A stretch of 64,000 nt of DNA from contig NZ_PPPD01000001.1 of NCBI RefSeq assembly GCF_002901445.1, positions 2,672,501 through 2,736,500 of the forward strand. The letters run 5' to 3'. Shown in pieces: positions 1 to 7,358 of this stretch. Positions within the stretch are counted from its first letter, which is position 1, and each line of letters begins with the position of its first letter. The stretch is from Deinococcus koreensis. GTDB taxonomy: Bacteria; Deinococcota; Deinococci; Deinococcales; Deinococcaceae. A model generated the notes under the pieces. It was not told where the DNA came from. It did not search any database and saw only the letters and a list, made by a program, of their open reading frames with translations. The translations under genes and the position numbers were made by a program.

Positions 1-196
1 TCGGCAGGCCGCCGCCCGTGGTGAGACCATCCGCAGCGACGACACCGAGGCGGTCGCCCGTCACCGCCAGGAGGTCTACCGCGTGCAGACCCAGCCGCTG
101 ATCGACTACTACAGCGCGCGCGGCCACCTGTACCGTGTGGACGGCGTGGGCAGCATGGACGAGGTCTATGGCCGGATCCTGGAGGGCATGAAGTAG
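1..196 (+). CDS. adk: adenylate kinase, C-terminal fragment
   Basis: Only the last 64 codons are present; the gene begins left of the window and the reading frame opens at base 2. The fragment has the R-SDD-T-EAV-R-R register followed by a tail ending VDGVGSMDEVYGRILEGMK, which is the usual adenylate kinase C-terminus (LID-end arginines and the terminal helix). The enzyme interconverts ATP+AMP and 2 ADP in the cytoplasm. In many bacteria adk lies in the spc ribosomal operon just before map/infA. Here it is followed by a strong hairpin and about 12 kb of unrelated genes before infA. Confidence 0.85.
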   Translation, partial: RQAAARGETIRSDDTEAVARHRQEVYRVQTQPLIDYYSARGHLYRVDGVGSMDEVYGRILEGMK

Positions 197-200
197 GGCG

Positions 201-265
201 GCAGAAAGCTCGAGGCAGAGGGCGGAAGGCGAACGATGTGGAGCCTTCTGCCCTCTGCCTTCTGC
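201..265 (+). terminator. long hairpin terminator after adk
   Basis: A near-perfect stem of about 17 bp (214-230 with 243-259, one G.U pair) has a 12-nt loop. An outer 6-bp helix (201-206 with 260-265) encloses it. No long T run follows, but the stem is strong. It sits 5 nt after the adk stop, so it likely ends the spc-side ribosomal transcript and insulates the accessory block downstream. Confidence 0.7.
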
Positions 266-313
266 GTCCCTTCCGGTCGGGTAGCCTGGGCTTGCCCATC
301 GAGTGTGAATGGG

Positions 314-340
314 TTACTATTACGTCATTAGCATAATTCG
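314..340 (+). promoter_or_regulatory. AT-rich putative promoter before the SWIM gene
   Basis: This is a clearly AT-rich island in otherwise very GC-rich DNA. It contains CATAAT (332-337) as a -10 candidate; no convincing -35 is seen. It lies directly upstream of the Shine-Dalgarno GAAGGA (344-349) and the ATG at 357. The position suggests it drives the SWIM-DUF5691-MoxR operon. Confidence 0.4.
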
Positions 341-356
341 TGCGAAGGATTTATTG

Positions 357-1727
357 ATGATCCCGACTCCCCCAGTGCTCACGCCCGACGCCATCCTCGC
401 CCTCGCCACCGATGCTGGAAGTGCGGCCAACGCCCGCAAGCTCGCCACGCCCGGCCGGTGGCCGGTGCTGAATGCAGTCGCGGGGGCCCTGTGGGGGCAG
501 TGTCAGGGCAGCGGCCAGGAGCCGTACCTGACCGGCGTGGATCTGAGCGGGCCGGTGGGGAAGTGCTCCTGCCCCAGCCGCAAGTTTCCCTGCAAGCATG
601 TGCTGGCGCTGCTCCTGCTCCGGGCCACGCAGCCGGGGGCGTTCGGGGCCGAGGCGCTGCCCGGCAGCCTGGAGACGTGGCGGGCGGGCCGGGCCCAGCG
701 GTCGGGGGCGAAGGCCGCAGGGCAGGCAGGGCAGAGGGAGGAGGGCGCAGGGGTGGAGGCACCCGGCGAAGGGGCGTCGCCACTCCCGGCCGCCGACCCC
801 GCGGCCCAGGCGAAGCGCCGCGCCGCGCGGGAACGCAAGGTCAGTGACGGCCTGGAGGCGCTGCAGACCTTTCTCGTGGATCTGATCCGCGACGGGCTGG
901 CCCACGCCCCGGCCCGGCCCTACTCCGACTGGGACACCCAGGCCGCCCGGCTGGTCGATGCCCAGGCGCCCGGCGCGGCCCGACTGGTGCGCCAGATTCC
1001 CGGGCATCTGGGCGACCCGGCGGCGCTGCTCGCCCACCTCAGCCGCCTGTATCTGCTGACCGAGGCGTGGCCGCGCCGGGACGCCCTGAGTGGGCCCGAG
1101 CAGGCCGATCTGCGCTCGGCGCTGGGGTTTCCGCTCGACCGGGCGGCGGTGCTGGAGCGGCCGGGTGTCCCGGCCCGCTGGCTGGTCGCGGGGCAGGCGA
1201 CCGTGCAGGAGGAGACGCTGAGCACCCGCCGGACGTGGCTATGCGCTGAGCCGCACACCGCCCTGCTCCTCGATTTTGCTCCTCCGGGACGCCCCCTGCT
1301 GCCACCCCTGCCGACCGGCCAGCGGGTGCAGGCGGAGGTCTGCTTCGCCCCTGGCGCCTTCCCGCAGCGGGGCGTGCTGCATGGAGAAGCCCCCACCCCG
1401 GCCCCTGCCCCCGACCTCCCGCCCGGCGTGACCCTGGACATCCTGCTCGACCGGCACGGCGCGGCCCTGGCCCTGAACCCCTGGCTGGAACGCTCGGCCC
1501 ACGTCGTTGGCCCGGTGTGGCTGATTCCGGGCGAGCCCTGGCGCGTGCAGGACGCGGGCGGCAGCCTGCCCCTGGGGGGAGGCGAGCGCGCCCGACTGAC
1601 CTTGCTGGCAGTCGGTGGGGGGCAGCCGGTCACGCTGTTCGGCGAATGGGACGGCGCCGCCCTGCTCCCCCTGAGCCTGCTGAGTGGGGACGTCCTGCTG
1701 CCCCTGCCCGCTGTGGAGGAGGCGTGA
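357..1727 (+). CDS. SWIM zinc finger family protein (YehQ-like)
   Basis: A 456-residue protein. The ATG at 357 is chosen because GAAGGA lies 7 nt upstream; an in-frame start 48 nt earlier has no ribosome site. Residues 70-81 form a SWIM zinc finger, C70-x-C72-x6-C79-x-H81, followed by the hydrophobic helix typical of the fold. The middle is Ala/Pro/Gly rich and the C-terminal half has no motif I recognise. SWIM domains bind DNA or protein partners. The stop overlaps the next start (GTGA), so it is the first gene of a coupled operon with DUF5691 and MoxR. The arrangement resembles E. coli yehQ in the yehLMPQ cluster. The molecular role is unknown. Confidence 0.85.
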   Translation: MIPTPPVLTPDAILALATDAGSAANARKLATPGRWPVLNAVAGALWGQCQGSGQEPYLTGVDLSGPVGKCSCPSRKFPCKHVLALLLLRATQPGAFGAEALPGSLETWRAGRAQRSGAKAAGQAGQREEGAGVEAPGEGASPLPAADPAAQAKRRAARERKVSDGLEALQTFLVDLIRDGLAHAPARPYSDWDTQAARLVDAQAPGAARLVRQIPGHLGDPAALLAHLSRLYLLTEAWPRRDALSGPEQADLRSALGFPLDRAAVLERPGVPARWLVAGQATVQEETLSTRRTWLCAEPHTALLLDFAPPGRPLLPPLPTGQRVQAEVCFAPGAFPQRGVLHGEAPTPAPAPDLPPGVTLDILLDRHGAALALNPWLERSAHVVGPVWLIPGEPWRVQDAGGSLPLGGGERARLTLLAVGGGQPVTLFGEWDGAALLPLSLLSGDVLLPLPAVEEA

Positions 1728-3220
1728 GCGACCTGGGTGACCTCCTGGCCCTGGCCCTGGTCGGCACTGCACGCGGCGCCCTGCCCAGCTCAGCCCTGCC
1801 CAGCCCAGCACAGCCCAGCCCCGGCCCGCAGGCGCTGGCCCAGGCCAGTGCGGGACTCACCCGCCCCGATCCGGAGGGCACCCTGCTGGCCCGCGCCGCG
1901 CTGCTCACCCTGGCCCACCGCGCCGGACGCCTGCCCGATCAGGCCGCCGACCTGCCCCCCCCCGCGCCCGCCGAGACCCGCCCGGAAGCACCGCCCAGCG
2001 CCGCCCAGTATCTGCCGCTGGTGATGGGCACGCCCCAGCTGCCCGAATGGCTGGGCCTCTGTGCCCGGGCCGGCTGGCGCGTGCCCGCCGCCCAGCTTCC
2101 CGCGCTGCTCGATCTGGCCCGCCACGACACCGGGCTGCGTGAACGGCTGCGCCCCGTGCTGGGCGAGCGGGGCACCTGGCTCGCGGGCTTCAGTCCGGAG
2201 TGGCGCTTCGTTCCGGCCACCCTGGATGACGGGGCCTGGACGGACGCCACCGAGGCGGGCCGCGAGGCGCTGTTCCGCAGCCTGCGCGGGCGTGACCCGC
2301 ACTCTGGCCGTGACCTCCTGGCCGCCCGGCTGCCCAGCGAACGCGCCTCCAGCCGCAAACGTCTGCTGGGCGCGCTGCTGGAAACCCTCACCCCCGACGA
2401 CGCCGACCTCGAACCCCTGCTGGACAGCCTGCTCGACGACCGCAGCGAGGACGTCCGCACGCTGGCCCGCCGCGCCCTCCAGCGGCTGCCGTCCAGCGCG
2501 TACAACGCCCGCATGGCCGGCCGGCTGGCCGCGCTCGTGCAGGTCGGCCGGCCCGGAGTGCTAGGTCGCCTGACCGGGCAGACGCCCTTCACGCTGACCC
2601 TTCCCTCCGGGCCCGACCCGGACGGCCGGCGCGACGGCCTCGACCCCGGTCTGGGAGCCTCCGGCCTGCTGGGACAGCTGCTCGGGGCGACCCATCCGCA
2701 GGCGTTGCTGACGGCCCTGAACCTGCCGCCCGCGCACGCCGTGGCGCTGGCCCGTCAGCACGAGGCCGGAGAGGAGCTGGCCGCCAGCACGATTGCCACC
2801 GGGCACCGTGCGCTGGCCGCCGCCCTGCTGCCGCTCTTTCCCAACGACCCTGGCCTGCTGCTCCTGGGGCCACCCGAGGGACTTCGCGTCGCCGTCGGGC
2901 AGGCCCTGCGCGCTGCCGATGCCGAACGCCTGTGGCCGCTGCTGGAGGCCCTTCCGGCCCCCTGGCCCGCCGACCTGACCCCGCCCCTCTGGGAGGCGCT
3001 GCGCCGCTCGCTGCGGGGCGTGCCGTACCTGTCCGCCTGGCCATACCGCTGGCGCGAGATCTACAGCCTGACGATGGAACGGGCCGACCCTCACACCGTG
3101 CTGACTGCCTCCTCACCGGACGACCTCACCCCGTTCGCCCAGCAACTCCTGAGCGAGCTGCGCGGCACCTTCGACCTCAGAGTAGCGATGCAGCGGGAGT
3201 TCAAGGAGACCCACCCATGA
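1724..3220 (+). CDS. DUF5691 family protein
   Basis: A 498-residue, helix-rich protein starting at GTG 1724. That codon overlaps the previous stop by 4 nt and has GGAGGA just upstream (1716-1721). A much longer in-frame extension exists but lies inside the SWIM gene and is not used here. Leu/Ala/Arg-rich helical segments, including a stretch reading like HEAT-type repeats (LEPLLDSLLDDRSEDVRTLA), suggest a scaffold. No catalytic motif is seen. The family call rests on the N-terminal LLALALVGTARG pattern and on the constant company of SWIM, MoxR and DUF5682 genes. Its stop overlaps the MoxR start (ATGA), so tight co-translation is likely. Confidence 0.7.
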   Translation: MSDLGDLLALALVGTARGALPSSALPSPAQPSPGPQALAQASAGLTRPDPEGTLLARAALLTLAHRAGRLPDQAADLPPPAPAETRPEAPPSAAQYLPLVMGTPQLPEWLGLCARAGWRVPAAQLPALLDLARHDTGLRERLRPVLGERGTWLAGFSPEWRFVPATLDDGAWTDATEAGREALFRSLRGRDPHSGRDLLAARLPSERASSRKRLLGALLETLTPDDADLEPLLDSLLDDRSEDVRTLARRALQRLPSSAYNARMAGRLAALVQVGRPGVLGRLTGQTPFTLTLPSGPDPDGRRDGLDPGLGASGLLGQLLGATHPQALLTALNLPPAHAVALARQHEAGEELAASTIATGHRALAAALLPLFPNDPGLLLLGPPEGLRVAVGQALRAADAERLWPLLEALPAPWPADLTPPLWEALRRSLRGVPYLSAWPYRWREIYSLTMERADPHTVLTASSPDDLTPFAQQLLSELRGTFDLRVAMQREFKETHP

Positions 3221-4308
3221 CCCAGCCCACCACCGAAGTTCTCCGCCTCCACGCCGAGCAGGCCTACGCGCACGAACTCGCCGCGCTGGCCGCACACGAC
3301 GACCGGCCCCGGCCGCCCCGCTGGAACCTCAGCCCGCACGCCGTCCTGACCTACCTGATGGGCGGCACGCTGACAGACGGCACGGAGATCAGCGCGAAGT
3401 ACGTGGGCGAGCGCCGCCTGATGGAGATCGCGGTGGCCACCCTGGCGACCGACCGCGCCCTGCTGCTGATCGGCGTGCCGGGCACGGCCAAGAGCTGGGT
3501 CAGCGAGCATCTGGCCGCCGCGATCTCGGGCACCAGTACGCTGCTCGTGCAGGGCACCGCCGGCACCAGCGAGGACAGCGTCCGCTACGGCTGGAACTAC
3601 GCCCGCCTGCTGGCCGAGGGGCCGTCCGAGGCCGCGCTGGTCGAGAGCCCCATCGTGCGGGCCATGCGAACGGGCAAGATCGCCCGCCTGGAGGAGCTGA
3701 CCCGCGTGCAGAGCGACGTGCAGGACAGCCTCATCACCGTGCTGAGCGAGAAGACGCTGCCGGTGCCCGAGCTGAACACCGAGGTGCAGGCGGTACAGGG
3801 CTTCAACCTGATCGCCACGGCCAACACCCGCGACAAGGGCGTGAACGACCTGTCCAGCGCCCTCAAGCGCCGCTTCAATTCCGTGATCCTGCCCGTGCCC
3901 GACAGCCTGGACGAGGAGGTCAGGATCGTGACCAGCCGCGTGGCGCAGCTCGCCGGCAGCCTGCAGATTCCCGCCCCGCCGCCCGCGCTGGAGGAGGTGC
4001 GGCGGATCGTGACCGTGTTCCGCGAGCTGCGCGCCGGCGTGACCGAGGACGGCCGGACGCGGGTGAAGAGCCCCAGCGGCAGCATGAGCACCGCCGAGGC
4101 GATCAGCGTGGTCAACCAGGGCCTGAGCCTCGCCGCGCATTTCGGCAGCGGGCAGCTCAGCGCCCACGACGTGGCCGCCAGTCTGGTGGGCGCCGTGGTG
4201 AAAGACCCCGTGCAGGACGCCGTGATCTGGCGCGAGTATCTGGAAACCGTGGCGAAGAAACGCGACGACTGGAAGGAGCTGTACCGGGCATGTAGGGCGG
4301 TGAGCTGA
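3217..4308 (+). CDS. MoxR-family AAA+ ATPase (YehL-like)
   Basis: A 363-residue AAA+ ATPase. The ATG overlaps the upstream stop (ATGA) and AAGGAG precedes it at 3202-3207. The Walker A motif GVPGTAKS spans about residues 86-93. Downstream come a LEELTR Walker B-like segment, the sensor-1 Asn in LIATANTRDKG, and an SALKRRFN arginine-finger region. MoxR ATPases act as chaperones that work with VWA-domain partners; a VWA gene (9393-10592) lies in the same cluster. Length and context match the YehL branch of MoxR proteins. The operon appears to be broken after this gene by a 146-nt gap and an AT-richer SUKH gene. Confidence 0.92.
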   Translation: MTQPTTEVLRLHAEQAYAHELAALAAHDDRPRPPRWNLSPHAVLTYLMGGTLTDGTEISAKYVGERRLMEIAVATLATDRALLLIGVPGTAKSWVSEHLAAAISGTSTLLVQGTAGTSEDSVRYGWNYARLLAEGPSEAALVESPIVRAMRTGKIARLEELTRVQSDVQDSLITVLSEKTLPVPELNTEVQAVQGFNLIATANTRDKGVNDLSSALKRRFNSVILPVPDSLDEEVRIVTSRVAQLAGSLQIPAPPPALEEVRRIVTVFRELRAGVTEDGRTRVKSPSGSMSTAEAISVVNQGLSLAAHFGSGQLSAHDVAASLVGAVVKDPVQDAVIWREYLETVAKKRDDWKELYRACRAVS

Positions 4309-4454
4309 GGTGAGACAGGATCAGCCTGAGCCGTCAGAGGATCATCGTATGTACTGAATAGTCGTCGGTGACGCGGCAGGCTGGGATTGAGGTGACCTCG
4401 CCTGAATAGACACTGAGTTTCCGGGAATTCATTCGAACAGTGGAGGAGCGCCTC
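4309..4454 (+). other. 146-nt gap between MoxR and SUKH genes
   Basis: No ORF or clear terminator is seen. The segment is less GC-rich than its surroundings. It contains a palindrome, GAGGTGACCTC, within a ~24-nt stretch near 4388-4412 that resembles the sequence at the end of the frameshifted gene near 10956-10980. A Shine-Dalgarno GGAGGA (4442-4447) serves the next gene. Confidence 0.5.
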
Positions 4455-4982
4455 ATGATTGAAGCGGGCAAGGGATTCTGGGCCGCAGCCCTGGAGCAGT
4501 ATCAGGAAAAGTATTCTGGTGGAACGCTCACTCCTGAAAAAGTGAGGGAGGTGGAGGCGGAGCTGGGATACAGACTCCCCGCCGGATACATCGCGATTTC
4601 GGAGATTCAGAATGGTGGTTTTCCAGTCAATATCTGCTATCCAACCGATCAGCAGAATAATTGGGCCGACGATCATGTCGCCATCGTCGGAATTTTCGGG
4701 ATCGGGCGTGAAAACCAGTGGACGTTGTGTGGGGAACTGGGGAGCCAGTTCTGGGTTGACGAATGGGACTATCCGGAGATCGGTGTGTATTTTGCGGATT
4801 GCCCGACGGCGGGTCATCAGATGGTGGCGCTCGATTACCGTGAGTGCGGCCCCCAGGGTGAGCCGAAAGTCGTCTATGTGGATCAGGAAGACGATTACTC
4901 GATCATTGAACTGGCGCCAGATTTCATGACGTTCATCACGGGTCTGCTCCCGGAGGAGCATTTCGAAGCAGACGACGGTTGA
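4455..4982 (+). CDS. SMI1/KNR4 (SUKH) domain protein
   Basis: A 175-residue acidic protein. The ATG at 4455 is chosen because GGAGGA ends 7 nt upstream; an in-frame GTG 15 nt earlier overlaps that site. The N-terminal pattern EVEAELGYRLPAGYIAI-E-QNGG, followed by an aromatic/acidic core, is the SUKH signature. SUKH proteins often act as immunity proteins against polymorphic or contact-dependent toxins, but others have housekeeping roles. No toxin gene is visible next to it. Base composition is AT-richer than both neighbours, and it splits a MoxR-DUF5682 pair that is normally adjacent. Both points suggest acquisition by transfer. Confidence 0.82.
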   Translation: MIEAGKGFWAAALEQYQEKYSGGTLTPEKVREVEAELGYRLPAGYIAISEIQNGGFPVNICYPTDQQNNWADDHVAIVGIFGIGRENQWTLCGELGSQFWVDEWDYPEIGVYFADCPTAGHQMVALDYRECGPQGEPKVVYVDQEDDYSIIELAPDFMTFITGLLPEEHFEADDG

Positions 4983-4983
4983 T

Positions 4984-7191
4984 ATGAGTCCACCTCCCAT
5001 GTCCATCTTCCCCATCCGTCATCACGGCCCCGGTTCGGCCCGCTCGCTGCAGCACGCCCTGACCCAGCTGCAGCCGGACATCGTGCTCGTCGAAGGCCCG
5101 GCCGATGCCGACGTGGTGCTGCCCTTCCTGGCGCGCAAAGAGATGAAGCCGCCCGTCGCGCTGCTGGGTTATGTCAACGACGATCCGGCCCGCGCGTCGT
5201 TCTGGCCCTTCGCGGCCTTCAGTCCGGAGTTCGTGGCCTTCCGCTGGGCGGCCAGGGCCGGGGCGCAGGCGCGGTTCATGGATCTGCCAGCGGGGGTCAC
5301 GCTGGCGGGAGAACGAGAGGATGACCCAGACGATAACGACGACTCCGACGACCTCCACAGCGATCCCCTGCGGCTGCTGGCGGAGGCGGCGGGCTACGCA
5401 GACTTCGAGCGCTGGTGGGAGACGCTGGTCGAGGCGCGCGGAGATGATTTCGAGGTGTTTGCGGCGATCAATGAGGCCATGCAGGCGGTGCGGGCCGATG
5501 CCCCGGCGGCCTCGGGTCGGGAGGCGCAGCGCGAGGCCCACATGCGGCAGACCATCCGTGCGGCGCTCAAGGACGGCTTCCAACGCATCGCGGTGGTGTG
5601 CGGCGCCTGGCACGCGCCCGCGCTGGATGTGGCGGCCTTCAGGGCGAAGGACGACGCGGCGCTCCTGAAGGGAATGCCAAAAGCGAAGGTCACGCTGACC
5701 TGGGTGCCCTGGACGCATGGCCGGCTCTCGGTGGGTTCGGGCTACGGCGCGGGGGTGCGCTCGCCGGGCTACTACCACCACCTCTTTACCACGCCGTCGG
5801 ACGTGACCGAGCGCTGGTTCGCCCGCGCCGCGCGGCTGCTGCGGGAGGAGGGGCTGGAGGCGAGCAGCGCGTCGGTGATCGAGGCGACCCGGCTGGCGAA
5901 CACGCTGGCGGCCCTGCGTGGGCGGGCCTTACCGGGCCTGGACGAACTGAACGAGGCCGCCCTGAGCGTGTTCGGCTGGGACGGCGACCTGCCGCTGCGG
6001 CTCATCGAGCGGAAACTGGTGGTGGGTGAGGCCCTGGGCCGCGTGCCGGACGACACCCCGACCGTGCCGCTGGCCCAGGATCTGGCCCGCCTCCAGAAGC
6101 GCCTGCGCCTGAAGGTGCAGCCGGAACAGACTGAACTGACGCTGGATCTGCGCCAGGACACCGATCTGGCCCGCAGTACGCTCTTCCACCGCCTGAAGGT
6201 GCTGGGCGTGCCCTGGGCGCAGGAGCGCTTCAGCAGCGGGCGCGGCACCTTCAAGGAGGCGTGGGCGCTGGCCTGGAAGCCGGACTTCAGCGTGCGGCTC
6301 GTCGAGGCCAGCCGCTGGGGGCAGACCGTGGAGGACGCGGCGACCGCCACGGCGCTGGACAGGGCGCGGTCGGCGGGCACCCTGGCCGACCTGACGGCCC
6401 TGCTGGAGGCCGTGCGCTCGGCCGACCTGGGCGGCGCCCTGCCGACCCTGCTGGCCGCTCTGGACGTGCGCGCCGCCGCCACGGCCGATGTCAGCGACCT
6501 GCTGGCGGCCCTGCCCCCGCTGGCCCGCCTCGCACGCTACGGGGACGTGCGGGGGCGCAGCGGTGCCGGGGACGGGCACGCTGGAGCGATCTTCGGCACG
6601 CTGCTCACGCGGGCGGGCGTGGGCCTGCCGCTGGCCGGCGTGGGGCTGGATCAGGCGGCGGCGGAGACCCTGCGCGGTCATGTCCAGGCCGCCGACAGCG
6701 CCGTTCGCCTGCTGGGCGACCCCGACCCGCTGGCCGGCTGGCTGGGCGCCCTGGGCCGCCTGACGGATCAGGGGGGCGCCCATCCGCTGCTGGCCGGAGA
6801 CGCCCTGCGCCGCCTGCGGGACGCCGGGCAGCTGGACAGGGAAGAGGTCGCGCGCCGCCTGGGGCTGGCCCTGGGCGTGGCCGAGCCCCTGGAGATCACC
6901 GCCTGGCTGGACGGCTTCCTGGGCCACAGCGGCGCCCTGCTGATCCACGACACGGTGCTGCTGTCCCTGCTGGACGACTGGCTGAGCGGCCTGAGCCCCG
7001 AGCGCTTCCAGGAGGCGCTGCCCCTGCTGCGGCGGGTGTTCGCCCGCTTCGATAAGGCCGAGCGCCGGAACATCGGGGAGACGCTGCGGGGGGCGCGTAC
7101 CCGCACCCGGCAGCGCGCCACGCCGCTCGACGAGGAGCGGGCGCTGAGGGCCGTGCCCACCCTGCTGCGGCTCCTGGGCGCGTTTCCCTGA
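4984..7191 (+). CDS. DUF5682 family protein (YehM-like)
   Basis: A 735-residue cytoplasmic protein starting one base after the SUKH stop; an ATG at 4999 is an alternative start. The N-terminus (FPIRHHGPGSARSL, then a VLVEGPADAD segment) is typical of DUF5682, whose first half resembles TraB/PrgY-type folds with conserved His and Glu residues; a later GAWHAPAL segment fits the same pattern. The long C-terminal half is helical and Leu/Ala rich. It corresponds to E. coli YehM in the yehLMPQ cluster. The function is not known. Being paired with a MoxR ATPase and a VWA protein, it may be a substrate or effector of that chaperone. Confidence 0.85.
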   Translation: MSPPPMSIFPIRHHGPGSARSLQHALTQLQPDIVLVEGPADADVVLPFLARKEMKPPVALLGYVNDDPARASFWPFAAFSPEFVAFRWAARAGAQARFMDLPAGVTLAGEREDDPDDNDDSDDLHSDPLRLLAEAAGYADFERWWETLVEARGDDFEVFAAINEAMQAVRADAPAASGREAQREAHMRQTIRAALKDGFQRIAVVCGAWHAPALDVAAFRAKDDAALLKGMPKAKVTLTWVPWTHGRLSVGSGYGAGVRSPGYYHHLFTTPSDVTERWFARAARLLREEGLEASSASVIEATRLANTLAALRGRALPGLDELNEAALSVFGWDGDLPLRLIERKLVVGEALGRVPDDTPTVPLAQDLARLQKRLRLKVQPEQTELTLDLRQDTDLARSTLFHRLKVLGVPWAQERFSSGRGTFKEAWALAWKPDFSVRLVEASRWGQTVEDAATATALDRARSAGTLADLTALLEAVRSADLGGALPTLLAALDVRAAATADVSDLLAALPPLARLARYGDVRGRSGAGDGHAGAIFGTLLTRAGVGLPLAGVGLDQAAAETLRGHVQAADSAVRLLGDPDPLAGWLGALGRLTDQGGAHPLLAGDALRRLRDAGQLDREEVARRLGLALGVAEPLEITAWLDGFLGHSGALLIHDTVLLSLLDDWLSGLSPERFQEALPLLRRVFARFDKAERRNIGETLRGARTRTRQRATPLDEERALRAVPTLLRLLGAFP

Positions 7192-7289
7192 GCCGGCACG
7201 TCGCCGGGTGACCTCAGGCCCCGAGGCCGCATCGCTGCACCCTGGCCATCTCCCGTGCAGGGCTCGCTCTCTTCATGGTCAGGGGGCAA

Positions 7290-7308
7290 GGGGAGGCTGA
7301 TCCTCCCC
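7290..7308 (+). terminator. small hairpin after the DUF5682 gene
   Basis: GGGGAGG (7290-7296) and CCTCCCC (7302-7308) form a perfect 7-bp stem with a 5-nt loop, 98 nt after the DUF5682 stop. There is no T run. It may end or attenuate the upstream transcript before the new promoter at 7328. Confidence 0.4.
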
Positions 7309-7327
7309 CGTGAAAGCCATCTTCAGG

Positions 7328-7333
7328 TAACCT
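7328..7333 (+). promoter_or_regulatory. -10 box TAACCT, start of a leaderless transcript
   Basis: TAACCT lies 7 nt before ATG 7341, the spacing seen at many leaderless starts in this window. Transcription would begin at or near 7341, so the GGDEF/EAL gene has its own promoter inside the accessory cluster. No convincing -35 is seen. Confidence 0.5.
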
Positions 7334-7340
7334 TTACCCA

Positions 7341-7358
7341 ATGAAGCTCCGGCCATGA
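7341..7358 (+). CDS. putative 5-residue leader ORF (MKLRP)
   Basis: ATG AAG CTC CGG CCA TGA sits exactly where a leaderless transcript from the 7328 box would begin. Its TGA overlaps the ATG of the GGDEF/EAL gene as ATGA. The real gene has no Shine-Dalgarno of its own, so ribosomes ending here could re-initiate on it. This is inference from position only. Confidence 0.35.
   Translation: MKLRP

Noticed and set aside
3597..5015. A 472-codon minus-strand frame over moxR and the SUKH gene
   Set aside because: It is antisense to the Walker A-containing ATPase and to the SUKH gene, and has no recognisable domain.
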